Of a DNA stretch of 64,000 nucleotides, positions 1-11,992 are shown piece by piece (the first letter of the stretch is position 1; each line of letters starts with the position of its first letter). A model generated the notes under the pieces. The model worked only from the letters and a program-made list of their open reading frames with translations, made no database searches and had not been told where the DNA came from. This stretch comes from Gymnorhina tibicen (lineage: Eukaryota; Chordata; Aves; Passeriformes; Artamidae), in the NCBI GenBank assembly GCA_013399875.1, contig VXAZ01000289.1, positions 2,804,009 to 2,868,008 of the forward strand. The letters are read 5' to 3'. Position numbers and translations under genes: made by a program.

Positions 1-2280
1 ATTTGTGCTTCAGAGTATTGTCTAATCCTCATTAATTCCAGAGCTAAGGAGTGGTCTGAATAGCAGAAGATCTAAAACATACAACAAAAATATGAAATTA
101 CCTAAAGTGATGTCAGAAAGAAACAGTTTCCAGTAATTAACCACTTAGCTTCCAGTTTTGTCTTTAGCATGTGAGTAACCCTATAGAATGCAAGTCTTTG
201 GAGAGCAGGTTATAAAAAGTCACACAGCAATAGTAAATAACAGCTGTGGGGGACCTGAGGAGTGGGGGAGAACTTGGACTTTAACCTTGTCACTCCTTCA
301 AGAATGATCGTTCCCTGTCCTGACCTTGAAGTAGTAGGATTTTCTGAAAGGAGAAATTCCAGGTTTGTGGAGAAAAAGGAAACATTCTCTGGCAGATTAT
401 TTTGTTAATAGCAGCTGTCTGAAACTTCTGGGATACTTGGAATGTCCCAGTAAGTCCCAACAGAGAAGGCATAAAGGGCAAAGGACAGGTGAGGTTGTGC
501 CTGTCTTCTTCAGGCATTTGCATATTTGCTCTCTCTGATCTCTAATGAGACCTGGACCTGAACTCCAAAAGTAAACACACCTCTGCCGAGAGCTGGAGTC
601 TATATTTGGCCAGGAGAAAATGCTGCCTCTCAGTCTTACCTCGAGCATGAACATACACATGCAAGTGCAATTGCAATGTAGAACAAATCTCATTGGAGGG
701 AGAATTACTTAATTTGTGCTGCAACCTAAACAATCACTGAGAAAACACACTAAGGTCTTTTCAGCTTAGCTGGAATCAACTTAGAGGACAAGTAATGAAT
801 CTAATCGTTACGCTAGTTTCCATGTCAGCAAAATAACAGATGTACAGTATAGCAGAGGAGGGGAAACTTGAGTTTTGTTTGTTGAGCAGGTGCTACATTA
901 ACTATCACATGGAAGTTTCTCAAGTGCATTTGGAGCCAGTTGGAAGGGAGCCAAGAGTACAGCTTCCATTTCAATCCCTGGACATCCAGCTGTGCAGCTG
1001 CATAAGCCCCCAGAAGCAGCTGAGGCAGTGAAAACAGTGACACCTTGTCACTTCTTCAACCATTTCTAATGTCCCACCACAAATATGAAATAAATAAAGC
1101 ACCCAGGAACCACCCTCCCTCAGTTATGTATACCATGACCCAGCTGCCAGATGTGCCTGATAGAGCATGCTAGGCAGATGGGGGACAGCAGGTTATCCCT
1201 CATCCCCAGCAATTACTGCACCCAGCACATCAGGGAATGGACTTAAGTCTGCACATGTGCTAAAAGGACTTTTGGGAAAGATCAGGGAGGCTGTATAGGC
1301 GTCACAATGATAAGCTCTGTTGTAAAGAAACGATTTGTCATGCCAGGCAACTGCAGAGAAACCAGTGCCTGTTTAATAGCAGCGCATAGAAAACGTAGCC
1401 AGCAATTAGGCTGAAGCTGTCATCAGCAGGCAGAGAGAGGCTTAGCACTATTACAAGAGCCGAGGTGGCTATTAAGTGCAGTCTGTCTTCACTGAACTAT
1501 TCTTCCATGGCCAAATGACTTGGAAACTTGTGCTGATACTTTGCACAAACTCTTCACCTAAACAGTGCTGAAGCTGTGGACAAGGGTAAGGTCCTATAAA
1601 TGGGAAGGCACCTTAACACAGATTCAAATAAAATATGATTGCAAAACAACCAGCAAACAGACTTCCCAGAAATGTGACTTGATCAGGGCTTTTTTAAAGC
1701 TACGAAGATGATAAGACAGCAGCATTATTCAAGCATGACCTTGCAGAAGTTAACTGGTTATCAGCAACAGCTGAAAAAAACCACTAGGTGAGTGTTTTTA
1801 AACAAATGCAAAGTAAAGTAAACTCAAACATCTGTTTCCATGTAATAGGCATTCAGAAATCAAACGAAAGCAAGACAACCTGTGCAACACTGATAATAAG
1901 GATAACAGTATACACAACTGATAAAATACTGTGCACATGTGCAGTGTGTTGTATTGTAAGGGATAAAAGTCAATAAATTCAATGCATTGAGAAGTATAAG
2001 GAATACCTACACATTAAAGTTATATATTGACATTGAAATATATACATCAGAGTTATGCCAGTGACCGACAAGGATGGGAGATAACAAAGGTAGACTTCAG
2101 ATCTTATGACAGGATGTGATGCAGAAATAAAATATTTGGATTCTGTAACCAATTGCTTATTGAAGTAACTAGCTGGTGAAGTCATAAAAAAAGAAAATAG
2201 TCATATTTTTGTAGTGAATTGTGCCCAGGCTCTGTTCTGTACTACAATTCACTATGTTCAGATTCAGCAGTTGTGCTAGA
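1..2280. other. Unique A+T-rich sequence, no gene seen
   Basis: No open frame here exceeds about 100 codons and none has recognisable protein similarity. I see no repeat family that I can name. The stretch around 1360-1480 is more evenly balanced in base use and free of simple repeats, which would fit slowly evolving non-coding DNA, but this cannot be tested from one genome. Confidence 0.5.
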
Positions 2281-2350
2281 ACACAAAAAACAAAACCAAA
2301 CAATCCCCCCAAAAAACCCCAAAACCCCAAACAAACCACAAAAACTCCAC
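2281..2350. repeat. A/C-only low-complexity tract
   Basis: About 70 bases are made almost entirely of A and C, as runs of A broken by runs of C. This could be an old poly(A)-derived tail or replication slippage. No element could be recognised next to it. Confidence 0.75.
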
Positions 2351-3264
2351 CAGTTTTGCAACTGTAGTAGCTTACTTCTGGAAAAAAAAGAAAGGGGGTT
2401 TCTCTAAAAATTAGGAAGCTTGTTAAATTAAAAGAAGCAGCTAAAAAGATAAAAATGCTTACAGTTGCTATGGAGACAGTTCATAAAATAAAAATGAGAT
2501 GTTCAGAAGAAATGCATACCACAATCAAAAGACTTTAAAAACCTTAAGAAAAGTTAGTATAGTTAAGAAGGAGGGTACAAGAAACTATGAAAGGCATCAT
2601 GACATCTTCAAAAATAGAAGTCTGTGAAAGAAACAGAAAACTGAGAAGAATAAAAAGGCTGGTAAATGTGTAACACAGTGTCAAAAATTATTCCAAGAAA
2701 GAGCTTGTTAGTCACATAAAAGCCGTATATTTTCTGAAAGCACCAACCAGGTAGCAACAGAGTCTTCAGCACTCAGATCTGAAGTACAAGGGCACTCTAA
2801 GGAGTTGTATAATAAAAGATAAATGACTGATTTGCATCAATATTTGCTACTGAGCTCTTTGCAAGGGTTCTGCTAGAGGGGAATTTGAGGAGGTGTTTAA
2901 AATTAAAATATCAACAGCTTTAGAAAAAAAATTTAAGAAAAAATAATCATAGATAACATTGTCACAGCTGTCCTAAAACAATCTCAGCTATGAATACCCT
3001 GGCTATCAACTGCAGTGCATAGCATTGTCACTCAACTTGGCCCTAGAGCTTAAGAGGTTTTGTTTTAAGAGATTTAAGAGTTTTGTTTCAAGATTTTGCA
3101 GGAGGTTTTAGAGAAAAAAGCCTGACAAATGAGACTGATTTCCATACCAGCTAAATTGGTCATTTACAATAAGAATAGCATTTGTAGATAATTACATAAT
3201 ACAGTAAGAGCAGTCAATCCAGCCTTTGGAAGAGGAAGTTATACAGGGCAGTTTTGAGAAGTGA
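2351..3264. other. A-rich unassigned sequence, possibly a decayed retroelement
   Basis: The plus strand is markedly A-rich between about 2430 and 2960, and all three plus frames have many stops. That texture is common in old LINE-derived DNA, but I could not match any reverse transcriptase or endonuclease motif. I therefore leave it unassigned. Confidence 0.25.
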
Positions 3265-3655
3265 CAAGTGGTATTATCAGGGCAGAGCAGTGTGGGGGAG
3301 CCCCCAGGGCAGGGGTCTATCCCACTGCTCCAGCCAGGAGCAGGGAAACTGGAGGGGCTGGGGCAGCTCCAACCCCAGGGAACCAGGCACTGCTTTGGGA
3401 GACACAGATCAGCTGAGGCTGGGACCAGGCTTGGACACAGCCCTGCCTGTGGCCAGGATGGGCATGGCCCATGGCAGAGCCAGGTAGGGCTGTGGGTCCT
3501 GGACATGGGGCCCACTGTAGCATCAGTGGAGCAGGGGCCGAGGGTCCCAACAGCTGCCACGGGGCCCTGGGCCCTGGATAGAATGGGTAGCCCCAGGGGC
3601 CAGGAAGGGACAGCAAGTCCCAGGGGTGTCCTCAGGGCCTGGGCAACTCTGCTAA
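3265..3655. other. G+C-rich, CpG-poor patch
   Basis: About 390 bases are strongly G+C-rich, with many CCAGG, CAGGG and GGGGCC words, inside otherwise A+T-rich DNA. By eye it holds only about two CpG dinucleotides, so it is not an active CpG island. Overlapping open frames occur on both strands (3268-3666 plus, 3192-3560 minus), as expected from G+C-rich DNA lacking stop codons, and their proteins look like translated low-complexity DNA. It could be a decayed, methylated island, a degenerate minisatellite, or part of an unrecognised repeat. An 11-bp imperfect tandem duplication (TAAAGATTCCC then TAAAGAATCCC) marks the right edge at about 3653-3674. Confidence 0.55.
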
Positions 3656-3674
3656 AGATTCCCTAAAGAATCCC

Positions 3675-6600
3675 CTTTAATAGCTTCCTACGCCACAGGT
3701 TAAAAAAAAGACCAAAACAATTCATGAGATGAAGACAGCTCACTGAGAAAGGGAAACAGGGATAGTAAATGGCAAGGGGTTTCACAGCAGATGGGGTCTG
3801 CCAGGGATGCAGATTGCACGCAGGGACTATGCGGGAATCTGTGTTCACATATGTTCATGCAGTTCATAAACTACATGGAAATGGTGAGAGCAGATGTGAA
3901 AAAGCTCATTAATGATAATGTTAGCTGTGGCATTAAAAATAAAACTGCATTTTTGTAACTGCACCTCACCACTGCACAGCTGTGATACAGAACTGCTGTG
4001 TGCCAAGGCAGCGACACAGCAAAGGAAATTCAGCGTTCGCCACTGCACAGTGACCGGCAGGGGACAAAAGCACACTGCCTGGACACAGCGCCCACGGACA
4101 CGCTCACTGTCCCTGCTGGGGGATGAGATACAAAAGGCCCCACTGAAAGCTCTTCATCAGTTAGGTGGTGAGCAGAAACTGGAATGGCAACCAGACTCTG
4201 TTCAATGTAAGTCATGTATAAAAATTGTCAGTGTGAAAACAAGATACTGAAGTGGCATGTGGCTTCTGTCTGAAGAAAAGTTACATGGCTGAAAACCCTC
4301 AGCTTTATTAAGAGATGATTGAGGAAGAACTGTCAGAGCTTCATGTACCTACAAGTAGTCTGGTGAAAATAAATTCAGAATGATTACTCACAATTTTTCA
4401 TAAAATATGAACTAGGAGAAACACAGGGAAATCGGACAGAAAGTTTGAACAAGCATAACCCCTTTATTTTTGCATATTAGAAGTTAACATAATAGAACCT
4501 GTTGCTATGGTGTGTTCAGATGTCATTAATCTAAGCACTGAATGCTATTAAATTAATGGAAAAGAAGTCTATTTAACTTGAAGATACAATGCTATTTACT
4601 ACTCAGGGAGCCCAAAACATGGATCGGAGGAAGATAGGAAAATGTCATGAGGCATGGTGTACAATAGATAATCCATATATAATTATATATTGCTAAATTA
4701 TTTATCTGAGATTACCTTAAAGACAACCATGAGGGTATGGAACCAGATAGAACTTTAGCATGATTTTCAATTATGTTAATATTATTTCTCCTAAATTGAT
4801 ACAGTACTGTAGTCAGTGATTCTACCTATTGCACCTTCTCATTCGCTGCAGCTGAAATGAGCTTCCTTCCTCCTCAGACCCTTATGTATTTCATCTCACA
4901 TAAAGAGGGTCCACCCCTATGCTGGAGGCATTCCCAACATATTTTTTAATTAAACTGCTGCTAGTATCACTTTGCATACCTGGAATTTAATAAATGCCTA
5001 GCAGTGAAAGGGAAAAAGCAATCATCCTTACTGTGAAATTGCACATTCCTGAATCCAATAAGGTGAGAGGTGTCAATTCATAGCTCCTGAGGCTGCAGCT
5101 TTGAAAACACTTCCTTTTTTAAAAAAAGATTAATTTCTGCTGGGGTCAGTTCCTTGACCCAGATCATGGCCCAGCCACATGTTCATTAGCATTGCTGCAA
5201 CTATGTTTGCAGAAATGCACAGCCAGGACTGGAAGTAGAGAAAGGGCCATCATTTAAGCAGCAACCTCCACTTAATGGTGGTTGAAAAAACTTTGATAGG
5301 AAAACAGGAAAATATAAAGCAAAGTGGTTTTTTCCCTATGCCAAGCAGTAGAGAACCAGCACCTTTCTAATCACGTCATCCTACAACAGCATCGAAAAGG
5401 CAGACATAAAGGCAAGGCTTCCTGCTGCAGGAACAAAGAGGGAAACAGCTGCTTTTTGAAAGGCAGAGTGTCATCTTCCTGCACAACACAATGCTACAAG
5501 ATAACAGGCTGTGTCATATGTGTTCTCCAAAGAACACAGCCGGATGAACTCAGACAAGTACAGCTCATCTGGTTAGATTTTATTGCCCCAGCTAGCCACA
5601 AGCCATGCTTCTCCTAATACACATTAGCTGAAAGCACATTTGACATTTTACCACTCAAATTATTCAAACACGCACCTTTTAACCCAGTGTTTGAAAAGTT
5701 TAAATGAACGGTAATGGAAAACTGTTAGCTAATGAAAAAGGTTACTTTGTCCCACACAGTGTTAATTAAGCATTCCTAAAGATCCAGTTCCAGCTTTCAT
5801 TATGCCCCACTGACATTTAATGCTTTGGGATACACTGAAGAAAATTCTCTTATTTCAAAACCGGTGCTGAAGCAAGGAGGTAAATTACCTTATTTCCACC
5901 CACTCTTGCAATCTGCCAAGTTGGGCTATAAAATAATAAACATAATGTAAAAAGATGCAAGCATCTTTGATTTCATGTAAACACATCAATAAAATAGCTG
6001 CAAAGCAAAGCAGGTGGGCAGCTGTACTGTCAGTTCTGAAACCACTAAAATACTGTAATTACCTCCTCTTGACACACCTATCTGCCAAGCTGCTTGGCAC
6101 CCATCACTGAGCAATATGCTACTGGTGCCTGTGTAGCACAGTGGACTTTGCCTTTCACCTGGAGCTTTGATTCTGATAGCCTGCTCAGATTGTATCACAG
6201 TGCCCTGCTAGGACTGTTCTTCTAGAAGGATACGACAGAAGCAAAGACAGGCCTTCAGTGGCCAGCAATAATGTCCTTTCAACATCAGTGTATGGAGGTG
6301 CCTGCATTTACAGTGCACAATCTAAGTGGGGCTATCAAAGCTGCAATAACTTCTGTCATCATGTTGGCTCTGTTTTTCGTTCTTCCTCACAGACTTAAAG
6401 CAGGCACACGCACTCTTCTGTACCTTATCAATAAAGAATGCATGCTTACATTCCTCACACTGAGGTTGGCAGTGGGGTTTACCTTTATATCTGTTTCTGT
6501 GCCAATCAAAAATGTAATTTTCCCCATTTCTCTTTACAGCCCAGATCAGGATTGTCTTCTGATGCAAAAGCAGTTGGCAAATAACTCCCCAGCTTTGCAT

Positions 6601-6693
6601 AATCATCTCATAGAAAGTGGCACTTTGCTGAATCCTTCTCCCAGTTCAGACCTTGAGACAGGATATGTCTGAAAGAAAAGGTCTTAAGATGAT
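3675..6693. other. Unique A+T-rich sequence, no gene seen
   Basis: No exon or nameable repeat was found. The open frames 3912-4250 and 6271-6672 on the plus strand have no recognisable domain. The latter includes a hydrophobic stretch but has no supporting splice or codon evidence. The part at about 5640-5960 has many ATTA/TAAT core motifs and a low-repeat texture of the kind seen in conserved non-coding elements; this is only an impression. Confidence 0.45.
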
Positions 6694-6818
6694 GCAGCTC
6701 TGAGCAACCTGGTCTGGTAAAAGGTGTCCCTGCCCACAGCAGGGGGCTCAGAACTAGATGATCTTTAGGGTACCTTCCAACCCAGGCCATTCTATGATTC
6801 TGTGATATGATTCTATAA
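6694..6818 (+). mobile_element. CR1 LINE, 3' end fragment
   Basis: The segment has the standard bird CR1 3' end in order. First comes 'gagcaacctggtctggt', then a block resembling 'aaggtgtccctgcccacagc', then 'agatgatctttagggt', then 'ccttccaaccca', and finally the terminal ATTCTATGATTCTGTG-type repeats. The element lies on the plus strand and is 5'-truncated to about 125 bp, as most CR1 copies are. It has no coding capacity left. CR1 is the dominant LINE of birds and reptiles. Confidence 0.93.
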
Positions 6819-9339
6819 ACTCTTCAATTTACAAGACACAATGTTCCTTGAACTCTCACTACCCGAGAATAATGGAAGAAAGGGTAAGTGACTGCTTTTC
6901 CACTGCCTAATTTATACATCATGGTACCTAAGAAGTAGACAACTGGCCCAAACCAACCAAGGGGTTTGAGTGCCTCATTTTTGTTATGTTGGCTGACCGA
7001 GAAGGACTAAACCCCCTTATTTTGAAGGAAGTAGGTTCATCACTGCAGATCACCCTACTGAGCTAGAAGGCAGGCCAGCTATTCCAGGGCACTGAAGGTC
7101 CAACTTGATTCAATCTAACACACGTCTGAGGAAAATGTCAGTTTTATTTATGCAGTGGCTGAAGTAATCCTTAGTAACTTTGCCTATTGCCATAATGTGT
7201 CCTCTTTCCCACTCCTGTGCTCTAATATCCCCTCCACACTGATGAGTGATCTGCGTTTGGACACCTATTAGCACAGGCTAATAGTCGTACATTAGAATTC
7301 ACATGCGTATCTCACTCTGTGATGGTGAAGAGCTGCACGCCCCACTCACTAGAGGAAACTTCAGGCACAATGCAGCAGCTCACTGAAGATTTGGACTGAT
7401 GAAATCTGGAGGATACATTTGCCCTTCTATCAAAAGCATCAGGAGATAACATGATCAAAGGAAGAATGCTCTTTAAGCTGTTTATCTTTGCAAAGAATGA
7501 CCTGATGATGTTTAATGGGATGATTAGGCATAGCTATGGTTTAACGCATATTTAAAAGATTATTTCCATGATTAACTGGTTGTCAGAAGGAAAATATCTA
7601 ATGACAATGAAAAAGTAATTTCATCAGTGCATTCAAAAAGTTGGTTTGTACTCATGGTCTTGATATGCAGCTCTTTAATTGGGTCATCTCTTAGCAGTGT
7701 CTCACAAGCAGAATTGAGTGTCACTTTAAAATTGGATCTTAAAATTACACTGAAAGGAGTCTCTTCTGAGGTCGACTAATAGAATGAGCAGTCAAAATAT
7801 TTTAATCCAGATACCAGAGGTGCTATTGTTTCTCACATCACTTTACATATGCCTTTTTGGGATGGGGAAAGACGGGAAGGATGTAGAGGGCAAAAATATA
7901 CTTCTGCTGAAATTAAATGCAGTATATGGAACCTTGAAATTTTAAGCCATGGCTTCAATATTTGAATCCAGATCACTGAAATGATGAGCTGCTACAGTTT
8001 ATCTTATTAGAGGTCAGAAGACCCAAATGACTAACCATTGTATGCTGGTTATTAGGCAAAAGAGCATGTCCTGGTACAAAACACATGATGAAGCCTTCAA
8101 GCACATGTACATTTAGAGGCTGAAATTGAGTTACTGATACAGGACAAGGTAGAAGCTTTGCAGGAACACGTAAATAATTCAGATTAACCAGGCACTGTAC
8201 TCCTAAAATTTTCTCCTTTTCCCGCACCTCTTACATCTGAAGTACTGACATATCTTTGACCAAGTGGAAGAAAACTGAAGAGGTCAGCTTCCATCTCAGA
8301 TCAAACTCACAGACTTTGCTATTATTCCGGATTTACATAACATAAATGACCAGACTCATTGTACAGGAAAAACCTAGCTGTGTAGCTTTAACAGAGCCAC
8401 TTTCTCGAGTTCCAGGATATAGAGAATTTAAGGTGTGAAAATCCATGTCTCCTTTAATAGTTCTCAAGTATTGCTTATCTGGAAAAGTTGAATTCTCTGA
8501 CATATTGAAGGGAAAGCAGGGAAATTGTGCCCTACCCAGAAAAAAACACCTCCTTTATCCCTCTGTGCTGGTTTTCACACAACACAAGGAAAACCAAGCC
8601 AAAATTTGGCTTCTGTTTTCCTGTTTGAACTGGGGAACCCAAATAAATGAGCTCATAATGAACAATCTGCCAGCAAGCACTGCAAACATATTATTTACAC
8701 AGAACCACACACCAGAATACCTGCATAATCAAAGTACACCTGCAGCTTTAATTATACAAAAATCATTCTAACAAAGAGCAATGAAAGCACCGTGTTTCCA
8801 CCTTTTTATTTTAAATCCCATGTTTCTTTTCAGTCTTTCAGAGCCTTTCAGACCTAGAAGTCAATTCTAAGGCTGGCTCCAGAAGTTAGACTGATTCTAG
8901 GCTCTAGGCTGACTGAGGAAGCAAAAAATTATTTTCTCCCAGCTCATGGCCTCCCAAACTAGAGAGGGCAAATGTCTGCAAGTGTTTCTGACTTTTGAAT
9001 TCTCTGTGATTTTTTGCTGACCCTTATTTTAGGTGTTGAGCCCAAATTGTGCTAAGTGTCAAAAGTGATACGAGCTGTTGCCTCAAAGGATGAAGAGTTT
9101 TCAAAAGTCACCTTGCTATCCAACACAGCTAAAAAAACAGGGGCAGAGTGACTATTAGTACCATTACAGCAATGCATTAAAACTGAAAATGGTTTTATGT
9201 TTAAAACTGTATTTTCTCTTTGTTATTAGCTTCCAGTTTCCTTAGCCCTGATACACTCTTTATGCTTTTTGGTGTTTAGATATAGGTTATTGAAGCTTAC
9301 CCAACAGCCTCTCCAGAAAATATATCTTCACTAGTAATT
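6819..9339. other. Unique A+T-rich sequence, no gene seen
   Basis: No repeat or exon was recognised. The longest frame (8445-8771, plus) has no domain and spans A-rich low-complexity sequence. Confidence 0.5.
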
Positions 9340-9414
9340 ATTCTTTCCTACTTTCTACTCCCCTTTCCTTCTTTCCTACTCCCCTTCTCTCTTCTTTCCA
9401 ATGTTCCTTCCCTG
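9340..9414. repeat. Polypyrimidine tract
   Basis: About 75 bases of C and T with an internal imperfect duplication of a 'tttcctac…tactcccc' unit. It is probably slippage-derived. The minus-strand open frame across it (from 9338) is a translation of this low-complexity DNA. Confidence 0.7.
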
Positions 9415-10369
9415 ACCCCAAAGGAACCAGAAAAATAGATAAATTTTGGAGATTTTCTTTCTTTCTCTTCTTTAGCCTTGTGGAAACCTTGTTTCTGGAG
9501 TCAGTGCTCTTGCTCCCTGCATTTGACAGAGGACACAGATCAATATCAGAGTGGGAAGAGTGGGCTGTTCTCTTACCTGTACACTTCTGTCGAGACACAC
9601 GCTGTCCCTAGATTTTGTGTCAGTCCACAGAGGCACAAGCTGGTGGTCCCAGAACATTTTACAAGTTTATGCTTCCATAAGGCAGCTCTTGAAATGGGCA
9701 TACCACTGGTCTTGTCTTTCCCATGGCTCTGTCATTCTCAGCAGACTTACTAACTGGCCACAGAGGTTTTCAGGATCTCTTGTATTGGGAAGGGACTAGA
9801 ATGACAGTTTGGGGAGCTGGAGGTAATTTTAATGTCCTCTTAATATCAAGCACTTTATCAAGCTGGGAGGGTCAGTAATTGGTATCGTCTGTGCTCTTTC
9901 TTTTAGTTTACCTCTTTGCTTTACATGAGACTCAAGTTCAAAAGCTGTCAACAAATAAAGTCTTCTGCCCTTTTAAAACTATAGAAACTTTTTCTATATC
10001 CTCTTCCTCAGATACATCCATGATGTCCTTTTCTGGGCAAAGTTCCAGTTAGTAAGGGAGAAAGAGGCCAGGACCGAGCATTCTTCTAAGATGGTGACTT
10101 CCTCTATGGATGGTTATTGTTGCATGCCTAAGGCTTTTTCAACTAGAGCTTCTGACAGACTTGTGGTGGCATTTTAAAGTTGGATAGCTGAGCTGTTCAC
10201 TCCCTGAGCTGCCCACCCCACCCTGGCATCATCAAGGACAGCATCATCTAAGCTGCTTACAGCTCACCTCCTGTTTTCAGCTGGTCATGTAACGTAAACC
10301 AGCTCTGATTTCCGTTTATCTTAGTGTGTTGCAGAAATCACTGGGGCAATTCAAACATTCCTTTACAGA

Positions 10370-10403
10370 AGATTGTGGGCAATACCACTATTGCCCACAA
10401 TCT
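10370..10403. repeat. Perfect 15-bp inverted repeat with 4-nt loop
   Basis: The left arm 10370-10384 (AGATTGTGGGCAATA) is the exact reverse complement of the right arm 10389-10403, separated by CCAC at 10385-10388. Pairing ends abruptly at both outer flanks. A transcript of either strand would form a short stable hairpin. The stem is shorter than a usual microRNA precursor, and no transposon ends were recognised around it. It may be a replication or template-switch product. Confidence 0.85.
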
Positions 10404-11052
10404 ACAAGACAGGCAAGGCACACAGCTAGGGGCTGTCTTCCGACATCTGATTTTAATTTACTGCAGTGAGTTGGGCAGAGATCTTATTTCCATGCACTTA
10501 CATTTGGGAGTAGGTTGGATTTCCAAAAACACTAAGTGGTTCAGGAGCATAACTACTGTAAAAAATTAATCAGACTAGTAAGCCTAAGTCACTATGGGAC
10601 AGCTAAGAATTTCTCTGATCACAGTTAGAGCATTTTTAATATCCTCCTCTGTTTGCCTTCTAGCATAAGGACACTGTTTTATTTATGCTTCATTTATGAT
10701 GAAAAAACACCCAACATTTCAAGCTGGCAAGATAGGGCTTGCATCTAGTGAGAAGCAACACAATGAAATCACTATTAAGGCAACATTTTTGACTCTTCTG
10801 GAGGGGAAAGGCAGGATATCCCAAATAAATGACACACATTTATTCAGCCTCCTCCTCATGATGAAAACTATCAGCTGACTTTCAAACAGAGGCAGACTCA
10901 GCCCTCATATAGCCTTAGTAAAATCAGTGACTGTATTATTAGGGTTGAGGTTGGTTCTGTGTATCTTAATGCAAACATATTTACAGATTATGCCTACAAA
11001 GCATAACCGTAGACCTACACTTTAGTCTGCGACAAATAAGGTTAGCATATTG

Positions 11053-11147
11053 AAAACAAAAACAGACAAACAAAAACCCCACAAACAAACAAAAAACCCA
11101 CCAAACCCCCAAAAATGCAAAAAAACCCAACCCCCCCACCACCACAA
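11053..11147. repeat. A/C-rich low-complexity tract
   Basis: About 95 bases are nearly all A and C, grading from CAAA units to AAACCC and CCACCA units. A minus-strand frame across it encodes an artefactual W/G/F-rich peptide. Confidence 0.75.
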
Positions 11148-11962
11148 AGAAGCTGCCTGAAAACTCACCCTGTACTGACTGAAAATCCTGAAATGCATTA
11201 CCCTGTCAACTAGAAAAATGAAAAGCAACACACTTAAAGAGGGTACCTAACGAACTGATTTCTCCCACCTCTGAGCAAAGAGCACTTAGAGAAAGACTAC
11301 AAAGTTGTCGAAACACAGACACCAGACATCAAAGCAATAAGGAATAATTTTACTTTCCACTAATGTGCATTAGTTCTAAGCTCAAAGTCTTGCTGTGCTC
11401 CACAGCAACACAGAACTCTTCTAAATGCCCCAGCAACTGCCTTGTAATCTTGAGTAGAGAGGAAAAGACACACTGTACATGGACCTTAGCGTGTGTACAA
11501 GCACACTTCCTTCTGTTTTGCCACGGCTTGCCTTGTTTCAAGTGTGTGGTCCATGACAGAAATTCACTTCATTGTTAGATCAAAGAAGGCATTTTAGCTT
11601 ACACCCCACAGGCATGTAGTTCACAGACAAATTATTCCCAGTTTCCACTTCTATACTTCAAATGTGTTAAGAATACAACATGAAAGCTAATAATAGTTCA
11701 GCGTGTATGCTGTATAAATACAAATAATGAGGGCTCCCTTGATTAAGTCCTCTCTAAATCTCAAGCTTTTAATAGCAGAGGTAAATATCTTGGTCTTCTC
11801 ATGAAGTTTATCAGCCTTGATGAGACCAAAGAGAAATTCACTCTGACTAAATGACCGTAGGTGATCCTTGGTAAAGTGAATCCAGTGGCATTACACTCAT
11901 TTCCTAGTGAACTGCAGCTGACCTCTTTCTACTCCTTTGCAATGTGCAAAATTGGCAAACTT

Positions 11963-11992
11963 CAAAAAAAAAAAACCAAAAACAACAAAAAA
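11963..11992. repeat. A-rich tract
   Basis: A run of twelve A residues is followed by CCAAAAACAACAAAAAACC. This is simple low-complexity sequence, possibly the remnant of a poly(A) tail; no element was recognised beside it. Confidence 0.7.

Noticed and set aside
3268..3666. 132-codon plus-strand frame in the G+C-rich patch
   Set aside because: Overlapping frames are open on both strands and the product is low-complexity G/P/Q-rich text that mirrors the DNA composition.
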